From the NCBI RefSeq assembly GCF_022201045.2, contig NC_068560.1:26181501-26245500 (forward strand): a stretch of 64,000 nucleotides of DNA, read 5' to 3'. This document shows, one piece after another, positions 40,976 to 52,959 of the stretch (its first letter is position 1; every line of letters begins with the position of its first letter). This stretch comes from Citrus sinensis. Lineage: Eukaryota; Streptophyta; Magnoliopsida; Sapindales; Rutaceae. The notes beneath the pieces are model-generated. The model was not told the DNA's origin, made no database searches, and worked only from the letters and a program-made list of their open reading frames with translations. The position numbers were made by a program, and so were the translations under genes.

Positions 40976-43049
40976 AACACTTTCTTTGCCAGAGATCACA
41001 AAAATTTCACACAAATGTTATTATCAATCCTTCGAGAAATTTCTTAAACAGAAGCTGAGACTTTGTTACATCTGCTTCAAGATTTTATGACAAAAAAAAA
41101 ACAAGAGTGGTCAACTGGATATGGATGGTCCCACACGAGTGACTTGTAAAGTTTTCTGTTTTTTTCCGTTTTGGTTGCGTATGCAGTTTGCTTTTTCATT
41201 ATTGCTGTGTTTATTTATTTTTATTAGGCAGGTGATCGTGAATATTACACCTCACAATAGTGCTTTTATTCACAACAATTTTGTCAAAGCCATTATGAAA
41301 AAAATGCCAAATTTGAGACGATGAGAACGAATATGATTCATATTTGATAATGATCAACGAATATGAATCATATTTAATAATGAATAAGATCCGATTTAGA
41401 TGATGAGTATTGAGGGTTGGTGACTAAGCGCCAAATATACTATATTAAGAAAATTGGGGGGATAATAATAATTTTCAGTTATTGATTTTTTTGTGTTTTC
41501 ATAAATAAAGATATAGTTCGTCAACTTGTATCAAATAAGCCCTCAAACAGTTTCTTATTAAATCCAAATAATCTTTTTTTTTTAAAAAAAATTGACCCCT
41601 ACTTCTTCAAGATTGACTTTGGTTGACTAGTTAAATAAAGTTAATTGAAAATTACTCAGTCGAGACATTAGTCACAAAGAAATAAAATTTGACTTGAAAA
41701 ATAAAATATAATCTTCAAAATTATAAAAAACAAAAAACAATGATACGTGAAAAATAATAATTATTTTACTCATTTAGTAAAATAATAATAAACGTGCTCT
41801 TTAAAACAAGTTATTATTTACTTACAATCACATAGACGCCATAAATAGTCTCAATTCATTATGCAAAGGAGACTCATGGTATTTTTTGTTACATTCATGG
41901 CTTGTATTACATTGCCTTTTTCAGTATAGAACTATAAAGAAGAATTACTACTATTACACAGAGGTATGAGAACTCACTATGTTAGTTTTTATTTCATAGC
42001 TTAACACTGCTTTTATTTTGAAACTTCAATTCTAGCCAAAACCATGAAGAAAGAAATTGAAAATTTTGAAAAAAAACTTGTGTTGGACTAGTCCACTACC
42101 TCACTAGCCAGCCACTAAAACTTTGTCAATGATCGAATAGACCATATAATTTAATAATATTAATTTTTTGCTGGTTTTAAATGGCATCCACTTATAATCT
42201 ATAATGAGACCCACAATTTTATAAATTGATAGAGCATTAGCAACTGATGCACAAGTCATTCTTCAGAGGACCGAACGTTATTGGAACTTTTTATTATTTT
42301 ATGTAAACGGTTATTTATTAAATTTATTTACTTAAAGAAGTATAAATAGATATAATTTTTTTAGCGAGTAATTAATAAATGAATTAAAATCTTCAAATAA
42401 AGACATATTTTATTTCCTTTTATAAATATCGAATTGGTACATTTTAGTTATTGTAGTAAACTCCCTGATTTTAGGATTAATCTACCAATCATATGTCTAA
42501 CAAACTATTTTAGAAGTAATTGTCTGATAATTTAAATTTACTAAACATGATATGAAATCATTTAAAACTTAATTATTTCAAAATCTAATATAAAAGTGAT
42601 TTCTTGAAAATCTAATAAAACAATCCCAAAAATACCCCATACTCTCTGGTTGTATTGTTGATAACTTCAGTATTAACAGGAAGTGAACAAATATATGATT
42701 ATTATAAAGTAAATAGAGGAAGATGAAAGGGGTTGGTTGAAAGAAACCAAACTGGAGATAGCAAATGAATACTACCTCAAATACGGGATGATTCAATTGC
42801 ATTTGCATTTGGATTTGGTGACTGTTTATAGTGAGCCAGTCAACAAATACTAAGACAAGTGTCAACAGTGGGGCCTGCACTCACAACTTAGCGTATTAAG
42901 TTGATAAAATTAGCAAATTAAACGCCAAGTGGGCTCCCAGGGGTTGTTATTTTAGCTAAACGCAAATTAGACATGCAGATGCTCCATGTAGTTGTCAAAA
43001 TAGACTTTGATTCTTCTTTCACTTGCACCTGTGAAAAAAACTGGGACAC
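40976..43049. promoter_or_regulatory. Shared upstream region of divergent ERD6-like genes 1 and 2
   Basis: The only space between two head-to-head transporter genes, so both promoters should be here, possibly with common elements. It is AT-rich. The leader just before gene 2 exon 1a (cacttgcacctgtgaaa, about 43020-43036) is conserved before gene 3 exon 1a. I see no second first exon for gene 1 in this space and no mobile element with clear ends. Confidence 0.5.
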
Positions 43050-46000
43050 ATGGAGAATCCTCAACAAAACTCGGAGGAAGGATTAATGCCAAAGTCTCCA
43101 CCTCCTCAGCCGAATCCTGCAATAGTTGCAAATGAAGTTGGTGAGGGCAGTGGCTTCCCAGAGAGTGATAAATCTTCAGCCACGCCAGTTGTTGTTCTGA
43201 GCACCTTGGTAGCCATCTGTGGTTCGTTTGCTTATGGCTGCACTGTGAGTATCATTCCACTGTCATCGTATATGTTCTTGTTTCTTGATCCTAATCTGGC
43301 TTTAAGTGTTTTTTTTTTTTTTTAAGTGTTTGTGTTTTGTGGAGAAATTAATAATTCTAATGAAATTTGAGTCTTCAAATTGATTTCCAATATTTCTATT
43401 CTATCTCAATCGTGTGGCTGGTATTAATTAAGTAAGCGTACATGGCTGGCAACTCTGACGATCTTATGTTTATTATATTTATATTTTTGTTAATTTAAAT
43501 AGGTTAGTGGGTGACTTTAGAGACGATCGTTGGTCAAAACTTTCAACATCACATGTTTGAAGGCAAGTGGGTTATTTATCGTAAGCATAAAAGTCATCTA
43601 TTATAATATATACTAATATCCGGAATAGGCGTAAAGATTTCTTGTTCTTCGGCAGTTGTCATTCCATTTTTTTCTTTTTAAAAATTTCATAGTAGTTGTC
43701 AAAACTTTTTTTTTCTTTTTTTTTTTTCATTTGCCTCTCGCGCTTTCATTCAAGAAAAATAATCATGGGGACATCAGAAAGCTTGAACGAAGGACTTCCA
43801 TTTATTGTGCGAAGGCCTGCGATTACTAATAATGAAGTTAGTAATGTTAGTGGCCTGAAAGAAAGTGATTCTTCAGCTACACCTGCTGTTATTTTCAGTA
43901 CCTTGGTAGCCGTGTGCGGTTCATTTGCTTATGGCTGTGCTGTAAGTTTGATTGTTGTTTTGCTGCCATCAGAGCAAATCAATATATTTTACTTGGAAGA
44001 CTAATCTCTATATGCTTGAAGATAATAGACGTTCAGGAAGCAGTTTTGATTAAAATCACTCTCATCATAGGCCACTAGTCAAACAAATAGCTTTTCATTG
44101 GCTGCAGTAATGGCTGGTTGATTGATCGATCGATTGATTATTGTTTTCAGATTGGATATTCATCACCTGCTGAGTCTGGAATGAGGGCAGACCTGCGACT
44201 CTCTGTGACACAAGTAAGTTGACCAAGCCCAAGTTGTCCATGAATGCAGAATCTAGAAATAAATAAAGAAAATCATATAAACTTTGGCAAGAATTTGTCA
44301 CTCTTGATACACACAGGCACATGCACACACGCACACACAACATCTATCAATGTTTATGCAGGCTAACTTAATTGATCATTTCTATTCTATGATCTTATAT
44401 ATTTTGATTCCTATAATTGACCATATCTTTCCGTTATTCTTCTCATTCTGCAGTATTCAGTATTTGGCTCCGTATTGACAGTCGGAGGAATAATAGGGTC
44501 ATTAGTAAATGGGAAAATAGCAGACCTCGTTGGTCGAAGACGTGTAAGTCATTCAATCTTCTGCATAATGTCTCACTGGATAGTATGAATTTTCAAAATT
44601 TTGAATAGTATGATTTTTCTTCTACCTTTATTCATAGTGTTTCAATTAACTGCAAGTGCAACAGGCTATGTGGCTATCGGAGTTATTCTGTATTGTTGGG
44701 TGGCTGGCAGTAGCATTCTCCAAGGTTTTTTTCCTTTAGCTTCTCAGTGTCGTTACAGTCATGTTTGGTTGGCTGCCTACATGAAAACTGTACTTAGAAT
44801 TTTATTTGGAATTAAATTGTTCCTTTTGGGTTCAAGATGCATATCTAGCTATATCTACTTGTAAAATGGTATGTCGATAGGCTGTAACTTACTTCAGTAC
44901 TTGTTGACAGCATGCTTGGTCACTTTATCTTGGACGATTTTCACTTGGGATTGGACTTGTACTTATGGCTTATGTGGTAAGTGATGTGAACAATTTCGTG
45001 GTTGCTGAATTCATGTGTGAGGCATCTGACAGCATTTGCATAATTGTTGCAAGACAGATACCTGTATATATCGCAGAAATAACACCGAAGAACATCCGGG
45101 GAGCATTTACAGCAGCTTTTCAGGTATATCTATGTAACTTAATTACATTGCTTGTTTAACTTATTATTAATGAGTATTTACTTTGTCATCAACTCTGCAG
45201 TTCTTGCTTACTTCTGGTCTTTCAGTAATGTACTTAGTGGGTACTGTTGTTTCCTGGCGAGCCTTGGCTCTAATTGGTAGCTTCTGCTTCCCCTGCTATT
45301 GATTTCATTTGCTTAATTGCTAACCCTTTAAGATCCTGATGTTTCTTTTTTATTTGATTTTCAGCTGCTGTTCCATGTCTGTTGCAAATTATTGGTTTGT
45401 TCTTCATTCCAGAGTCTCCAAGATGGCTGGTTAGTCCAAGTCCATAAACTTTTTTCCTGGTGGAATTTAATTTTGCAAAAAGCAGAAACTGGAGTCCCTA
45501 GCTTTTTGTTTAAGCTCTTGTTACTATGCTTGTGAACTAAGAGCATATTAAAATTAATGTGTATTTCTCTTTGCAGGCAAAGGTTGGTAGAGAAAAAGAG
45601 CTAGAAACTACTCTACAGCGCCTTAGGGGAAAGAATGCGGATATTTCAATGGAATCTGCTCACATCAGAGTAAAACTTTTAACTCTAATGTTTGAATATC
45701 CAATAAAAAGAAAATACATGAAAATAACTATATACCAATGGCACAATACAAGGAATGAGCATTCCATTATTATCTTACAGGAATATACGCAGACCTTTGA
45801 GATGGACTCAAAAGTTGGAATTTTTTACCTCTTTCAGCGAAAATACGCTTATCCACTCGTAGTGAGTCTTTAATACTCATATTTATACTTTTGTGATTTC
45901 GTTAATTGCCAGTTCTATGATTTTTAGATTAGATTGTTTAATTGGTTTAGGTTGGAGTTGGATTATCAGCAATGCAACCATTGTTAGGAGCAACTGCAAT

Positions 46001-47256
46001 TCAATACTATGCCAGCTACATATTTTCAGAAGCAGGTAAACAACAACATTTTGTACTACTTCATAGAACTCATGGATTTTGAAGGAAATAACAGTATGAA
46101 TCTTGTGTTTGTAATAGATTTTTCGACAAAAATTGGGAGTATATCCTTGGCTATCATTCAGGTAATTGACCATCAATCAAACATGGGATTTTTCCATTTG
46201 AAATACTCAGGAACATACAATTTCTTTTACAGCTTCCGGTTATTGGTGCATCGGTGCTCCTGACCGATAGATTTGGAAGAAGACCACTTCTTTTGGTAAA
46301 CATTTCAAAGAAACATATTCATCCCAAAATTATTAATTCAGAAGGTTGGCTAATTTATATGGCTAATTTATGGTGAAGTAATATTTATACAAATTCATCT
46401 ATTTGCAGGCTTCTACAATTGTGATGTGCTTAAGTCTTGCTATTATAGCTACGGCATTCGGCTTGCAGGTTCTTCTGAAACAAAATTTTTACACTTCTGC
46501 AGTTCTAATTTGCAATTCTCTTTGGACATATTTATGATTATTGCTTAAAATTTTTATGTGCAGGGCACACATCGTTGGAATGAGGTTACTTCAGTGCTGG
46601 TGTACGTTGGCATAATGGTAATATAATCGATGTAGAAAAGGAAAACTTGTCTCTATATGTTATGAGAGCTTACTTACATTAGAGGGTTTGCTGTAAAGAT
46701 TCTTTTTTATTGTTTTGTCTATCAATATGGAGCAAAAAGTGACTAATTGACACTGAATCTGCAATCAGGGGTTTAGTGTAGGTTACTCAATAGGCTTGTC
46801 AGGATTACCGAGTGTCGTAATGGCTGAGGTATATGACTACGTGATCTAGCTCTACATCTTTTCATGAATATCTCAACCAGAGTCGATACATGAGCCATTG
46901 AACTTCCATTTTCAGATATTTCCCATAAACATGAAAGGTTTAGCAGGAAGCCTGGTGATTTTCATCCACCACTGCATCAATTGGACCATTACATTCACAT
47001 TCCATTTCATGATGGAATGGAGCAAAACAGGTACCTGATACCCCTGATGCTTATACATTTTCCATTTCACAATCCTCTTTCTTCTGTGTTGCTCTCTAGT
47101 TACAAGCCTGTGTTGGCTGCTCTGGCAGGAACATTTTCGATATTCTGGGTCATATGCGCCACAGGTGTTGCGTTTGTTACATTCCTGGTGCCGGAGACCA
47201 AGGGACGAACACTTGAAGAAATACAAGCATCAATTACAAAGCTTTCTGGGAGATAA
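43050..47256 (+). CDS. ERD6-like monosaccharide transporter (gene 2), two alternative first exons
   Basis: First exon 1a is 43050-43244 and alternative 1b is 43765-43941. Shared exons are 44151-44213, 44454-44543, 44665-44724, 44911-44976, 45058-45123, 45201-45276, 45365-45429, 45577-45669, 45781-45861, 45951-46035, 46118-46161, 46233-46295, 46409-46468, 46564-46617, 46769-46828, 46916-47030 and 47129-47256. Both forms read through in frame (487 or 481 aa). Exon sizes from exon 2 to 17 equal those of gene 1, so the genes are close paralogues. Marks are [36 protein letters not shown] and [12 protein letters not shown]. The N-tails lack the LxxxLL of gene 1. One oddity is FIHHCINW where gene 1 has LVSWLGSW in span 11. 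The gene looks whole and functional. Confidence 0.94.
43594..43615 (+). promoter_or_regulatory. Candidate TATA region for exon 1b of gene 2
   Basis: The string atctattataatatatacta is found here and, identical, about 130 bases before exon 1b of gene 3 (49386-49405). It is TATA-like and lies about 150-167 bases upstream of the 1b start codon, inside what would be an intron if exon 1a is used. Conservation in otherwise diverged DNA supports a separate promoter. Confidence 0.5.
43765..43941 (+). CDS. Alternative first exon 1b of ERD6-like gene 2
   Basis: Begins ATGGGGACATCAGAAAGC and encodes 59 residues ([13 protein letters not shown] ... [16 protein letters not shown]), ending at a gtaagt donor in the same phase as exon 1a. 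The last 20 residues are the start of span 1 and closely match exon 1a ([17 protein letters not shown]); the tail before them differs. There is no usable acceptor before it that would join it behind exon 1a without repeating span 1, so the two exons should be mutually exclusive. Confidence 0.85.
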
Positions 47257-48698
47257 ATCAACATCACTCCACTGCAAGTGTAATAATAACCTGGTTTGGT
47301 TGGACTGCAAGTGTAAACTCCGCTCATAGGATGTGCTTGGTGCGACGCCCAGGATTCGACTGTACTGGATTAAAATGTATTAAGTTTAATACGGTACTAG
47401 ATTATAATCTCTATTAAAAAGTTTTAGTAATAATAGATTAATATTATTTGTGTACTTTATATTCTTATTAATTAATAAAATATTATTATCATTATTATCA
47501 TCATTATCATCATCATTATCATTATCATTATCATTCTCATTATCATTATCATTATCATCACTCCGGGCTAATGTTAATCGCTGACAATTTCTTTGTTGTC
47601 ATAGAAACCAAAGATAAATTTGTAGGGTCCAGTGATCATTTAAAAAAAAAAAAATAGAGGCTTTTTCCTAGCCGCACGAGTTAGTGGAAAATGATGGGCC
47701 CGGCCAGTTATTATTGCTGGGTTCTGGTAGTCTCCAAAGTTAGTTAATCCAGGCCCAACCAGTGGACCGAGCCGAAATTACAGTTAGCCTTTCCTTGGGT
47801 TTTCCGTCATTTCCATACCATTGAAACTCAAAGATTTTTATTTTATTTTCTTACTTAGCAGAAAAATGATTGTTGTTGAAACTTTTTCTCTTCACATGCA
47901 CAGCTTGCATGGAAAGTGATGCCGCATTGATTGTTTATTTATTTATTTATTTCAAATACTGATACGTTGCAATCAAAAGCCTAATGATTAAAGATATATG
48001 TCCAATCTGCATAAGATAAGAGTGGGACGGGAAGCCATACATATTACCCACATGATGAGTGTTTGGCTTTAGGATGGTGTTTATTAACATGTCTGCATGT
48101 AACTCTCACTAATTAGTATTTCTTCTTTTTATCATTTTTTTTTTAAAAGATAAGAGAATAGATAAACCTTGAGTTTATTTTTTTAAATTACTCGACCGCG
48201 TTCTTAGAGACAATATATATATATACCAACTATTTCGGATAATTAATTCTTGTAAGTTAACATGGTTCAGCTGGAAGCCAATATTTCTGCTCTTCGATTG
48301 TCCCCCCACTATTTTTTTTTTTTAATTACTTGAGGTTATTAGTTAGAACACAATTCATATTTTGTGAGACTCAGATAATTACTGAAAATAGTATTTTATA
48401 AAGAGGAAATTTTCCTTCCATATACTCAATTATACAATATAATTAAAAAAAAATTATCTCTCCATATTTTTTTTGAGGGGTTTAAATTGTGAGGACAATA
48501 ACCTTAATTATTGGGCCTAAAGTCAAGTAGCTTATTGTTCCTAGTAAAATTAAAATTAAAGTTTTTTTCTATTATCATAATATTGAAAAAACAAATTGTC
48601 AGGTGGGCTCTATGCAGTCGCATCATTTCAACTGTTTTTTTATAATTCCAATAATGCAGTGTTCTTTCTTTCACTTGCTCCTGTGAAAGAATTAGGAC
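47257..48698. other. Intergenic between ERD6-like genes 2 and 3
   Basis: Holds the gene 2 3' UTR, a (ATTATC)n microsatellite (about 47470-47562), a short (TTTA)n run near 47934-47952 and the gene 3 promoter. The leader cacttgctcctgtgaaa (about 48671-48687) matches the one before gene 2 exon 1a. Confidence 0.55.
47470..47562. repeat. (ATTATC)n/(ATC)n microsatellite
   Basis: Runs of attatc and atc units with a few changes over about 90 bases. It is likely length-variable between individuals. Confidence 0.9.
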
Positions 48699-51600
48699 AT
48701 GGAGAATCCAGAAAGCTTGGAGGAGGGACTAATAGCAAAGTCCTCACTTGCTCAGCCAAATCCTATAAAAATTACAAATGAAGTTGGTGAGCGCAGCGGC
48801 TTGCCAGGGAGTGACAATTCTTCAGCTACACCCGTTGTTGTTCTTAGCACCTTGGTAGCCATATGTGGTTCATTTGCTCATGGCTGTTCTGTAAGTAGCA
48901 TACCGTTATCATGCATGCTAGTTACTTTTTTTGTTTCTTGATCTTAAATGTGAAGAAGAAATGAGTAGATTACCATAAAATTGAGTTTTTTTATTAATTT
49001 TTAATTTTCTATCCTACCTACAATCATGTGATTGGTATTAGGTAAGCTTAGATGACAGGTCCAGTACTTTGATGTTAGATGGTGTGTATTTGTCAAATGT
49101 TTTTCACTTTCAGCAAACAGTGGAATAGTGTATTATGGTGGCTTACCAACTTGAGCAAATGGGATTGTTTCAAAGTTTCATTCTTGTTTTGAAATGCAGC
49201 TCAATTATCAATTACCAATCAACCGTTACTTTAAGCCAACGGAATAGGATCTTATGTCAATATGTTTAACATTAACATATATGTGTTGTTGCTTGGTGAC
49301 TTTAGAGAATAGAGATAAGCATTAATCAAAATTTTCATCATCAAATACATGAAACAGGTGGACTATCCTAATCATAAAAAAAATAATCTATTATAATATA
49401 TACTAGAAATTCAAATGCGTATAAAGATTTCTTCTGCGGCTGTCATTCCAATTTCTTATTTCATAGTTGTTGAATGCTGCTTTTTTTCCATTGTCCCTCT
49501 TTCGCTCAAGAAAAATAATGATGGAGACATCAGAAAGCTTGGAGGAAGGACTAATTCCGAATCCTCCACTTCTTGAGCCAACGCCTATGATCACCAATGA
49601 AATTGGTAATGGCGGTGGCATGTCTGAAAGTGATTTTTCTACTACACCTGCTGTTGTTTTCAGCACCTTGGTGGCCATATGCGGCTCATTTACTTATGGC
49701 TGTGCTGTAAGATCCATTGCTGTTTTTTTGCTGTCAGAGCAAGTCAATACATTTTTCTTGCAAGATTTATCTCTAAATGCTTGAAGATAGGAGGCTTTCA
49801 GGAAGCAGTTTTGAGTGAAATCACTTTCATCATAAGCTACTAGTCAAAATATTAGCTTTTCATTGACCGCAATAGATTGATTGATTGTTGTTTTCAGGTT
49901 GGATATTCATCACCTGCTGAGTCTGGAATGAGGGCAGACCTGGGACTCTCAGTGACACAAGTAAGTTGAGGAAGCCCAAGTTATTCATGAACACAGAACG
50001 TTAAAATAAATAAATAAATTCATATAAACTTTGGCCAGAATATGTCACTCTTGATGCACACACGTACACACAACATCTATTATTGTGTATGCAGATTCAC
50101 TTAGTTGATCATCACTATTATATGATCTTATACATTTTGAGTCCTATAATTGACCATGGCTTTCCCTTGTTCTTCTAATTCTGCAGTACTCAGTTTTTGG
50201 TTCAGTATTGACATTTGGAGGAATAATAGGTTCATTAGTAAATGGGAAAATAGCAGACGTCACTGGTCGAAGGGGTGTAAGTCGGTCGATCTTCCGTTTT
50301 ATGTCTCAATGAATAGTATGAAATTTCTTTTACCCTTCTCAATAGTATTTAATTAACTGCTAGTGCAACAGGCAATGTGGCTCTCTGAGTTATTCTGTAT
50401 TGTTGGGTGGCTGGCAATAGCATTCTCAAAGGTCTTTTTCCTTTAGCTTCTCTGCATCATCACAATCATGCTTGATGTGGCTGCCTGCATGAAAACTGTA
50501 CTTAGAATTTTATTTGGAATTAAATGGTCCTTTTCGTGTTCAAGTTGCATAACAAGCTCTATCTACTATTCAAATGGTCTGTCAATAGGCTATAATTTAC
50601 TTCAGTATTTGTTCATAGGATGTTTGGTCACTATATCTTGGACGATTTTCTCTTGGGATTGGACTTGCAATTATTGCTTATGTGGTAAGTGATGTGAACA
50701 ATTTCATGGTTGCTTAATTCACGTGTGAGGCATCTCACAGCATTTGCATCATTGTTCCAAGACAGATACCAGTATATGTCGCAGAAATAACACCCAAGAA
50801 CATCCGGGGAGCATTTACAGCTACTAATCAGGTATATATATCTCAATTATAATAATTAATATTACTTGTTTAACTTATATTTAATGAGCATTTACATTGT
50901 CATCAACTCTGCAGTTCTTGATTATGTCTGGTATGTCAGTAATGTATTTGGTGGGTACTATTGTTTCCTGGCGAGCCCTGGCTCTAATTGGTAGCTTCAG
51001 CTTGCCCTGCTTTTGATTTCATTTGCTTAATTGCGAAGCCCCTCAAGATTTCTGATGTTTCTTTGTCGTTTAATTTTCAGCTGCTGTTCCATGTCTGTTG
51101 CAAGTCGTTGGTTTGTTCTTCATTCCAGAGTCACCAAGATGGCTGGTGAGTCCAAATCAAAAGTTCATAATCTGCTTTCCTGGTGGCTTTTAATGTTGCA
51201 AAGCAGAAACTCGAGTCCTCAGCTTTTTGTTTAACCTCTTGTTACTATGCTTAGCTTTTTTGCTTAAGCTCTTGTTACTATGATTGTGAAACTAAGAGAA
51301 TATTAAAGTTAGTATGTATATTTATTTTCAGGCGAAGATTGGTAAAGAAAAAGAGCTAGAAGCTACTCTACAGAGCCTTAGGGGAAAGACTGCAGATATT
51401 TCTATGGAATCTGCTGACATCAGAGTAAAATTCCAGCTCTAATATTTGACTACTCAATAAATAGAAAACACATGAAGTATCTATAAATCTCTGGTACAGA
51501 ACAACCAATGAGCATCCCATATTACAGGATTACACGCAGACATTTGAGAAGGACTCGAAAGCTGGGATTTTTGATCTGTTTCAGCAGAAATATGCTTATT

Positions 51601-52959
51601 CACTCTCAGTAAGGCTACTTGTACTTTTTTTATATTTGTAAGCCCATTATATATCATATGTCCTATGATTTTACATTAGATTATTTAATTGGTTTAGGTT
51701 GGAGTTGGATTAATGGCATTGCAACCATTAGCTGGATCAGCTGCAATTGCATATTATGCCAGCTACATATTTGCAGCAGCTGGTAAATTGACAACATTTT
51801 GTACTATTTCGTAGAACTAATGAATATTGAAGGAAATGACAGTGTGGATTTTTGTTTGTAAAGATCTTTTGACAAACATTGGGAGTATATCAATGGCTAT
51901 CATTCAGGTAATTGACCATAAATCAAACGTAGGATTTTTCCATTTTAAATACTCAAGAACATACAATTTCTTTTACAGCTTCCGGCTATTGGAGTGTCCA
52001 TCCTGCTGACAGATAGATTTGGAAGAAGACCGCTTCTTTTGGTACACGTGTCAAAGAATTAAATTCATCCGAAAATTAATTGTTCAGTAGGATGGCCAAG
52101 TATGTATGTGTTTGTGTGTGTATATATATGTTCATATATTTGCAGGCTTCTACTATCGGGATGGGCTCAAGTCTCACTATTATAGCTTTGGCATTCGGCT
52201 TGCAGGTTCTTCTCTTACAAAAGTTTAGACACTTCTTCACTAGTTCTTACTTCTGTTTGAAATATTTTGATCATTGCTTAAAATATTTATGTGCAGGACA
52301 CCCATCTTTGGAATGATGCTACTCCAGTCCTTGTGTACATTGGCATAATGGTAATAGTCTCTATATATTGTGAGCTTACGGTAGAGGATTCTCTATAAAT
52401 AGTTTTTTTTATATATATATTTATTGTATAGTCTATCTAATTGGTGCAAAATATGACTGAATCTATGATCAGGGTTTCAGCATAGCTTATTCATTAGGCA
52501 TGGCAGGATTACCAAGTGTCATAATGTCAGAGGTAAATGACTACGTGATCTAGATCTACATCTTTTCGTGAATGTTCAACAGGAGTCGATAAATATTCCA
52601 TTGAACTTCAATATTTCAGATATTTCCTATAAACATCAAAGGCTCAGCAGGAAGCCTGGTGATTTTACTCCACAACTGCAGCAATTGGATAGTTACATAC
52701 ACTTTCCATTTCATGATGGAATGGAGCAGAACAGGCACCTGAAACCCCCCACCATATATGCTCATGCTATTTTCCACTTCACAATCCAATTTACTCTATC
52801 TTGCTCTCTAATTACAAGTCTGTGTTGGCTGCTATGGCAGGAACATTTTCTATATTCTGGGTCATTTGCGCCGCAGCCGTTGCATTCGTTGCATTTCTGG
52901 TGCCAGAGACCAAGGGACGAACACTCGAAGAAATTCAAATATCAATTACAAAGTTATAA
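48699..52959 (+). CDS. ERD6-like monosaccharide transporter (gene 3), two alternative first exons
   Basis: Tandem duplicate of gene 2. First exon 1a is 48699-48890 and alternative 1b is 49518-49706. Shared exons are 49898-49960, 50187-50276, 50372-50431, 50619-50684, 50766-50831, 50915-50990, 51081-51145, 51332-51424, 51528-51608, 51698-51782, 51864-51907, 51979-52041, 52146-52205, 52297-52350, 52473-52532, 52620-52734 and 52841-52959. Both forms are open (483 or 482 aa). Exon sizes are the same as in gene 2 except the first and last. Marks are [36 protein letters not shown] and [12 protein letters not shown]. The last intron begins gcacct rather than gtacct as in gene 2, so it depends on a GC donor with poor context. 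If it is not spliced, the C-terminus is lost. Otherwise the gene is whole. Confidence 0.92.
49384..49405 (+). promoter_or_regulatory. Candidate TATA region for exon 1b of gene 3
   Basis: Same atctattataatatatacta string as upstream of exon 1b in gene 2, here about 113-132 bases before the ATG at 49518. The flanking DNA is more diverged than this core. Confidence 0.5.
49518..49706 (+). CDS. Alternative first exon 1b of ERD6-like gene 3
   Basis: Begins ATGATGGAGACATCAGAAAG (either ATG could serve) and encodes 62-63 residues ending [16 protein letters not shown] at a gtaaga donor of the same phase as exon 1a. It is closer to exon 1b of gene 2 ([10 protein letters not shown] ... [11 protein letters not shown]) than to exon 1a of its own gene. 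The twin heads therefore predate the tandem duplication. Confidence 0.85.

Noticed and set aside
44095-44343. Minus-strand ORF opposite ERD6-like gene 2
   Set aside because: Antisense of exon 2 and intron sequence, no independent support.
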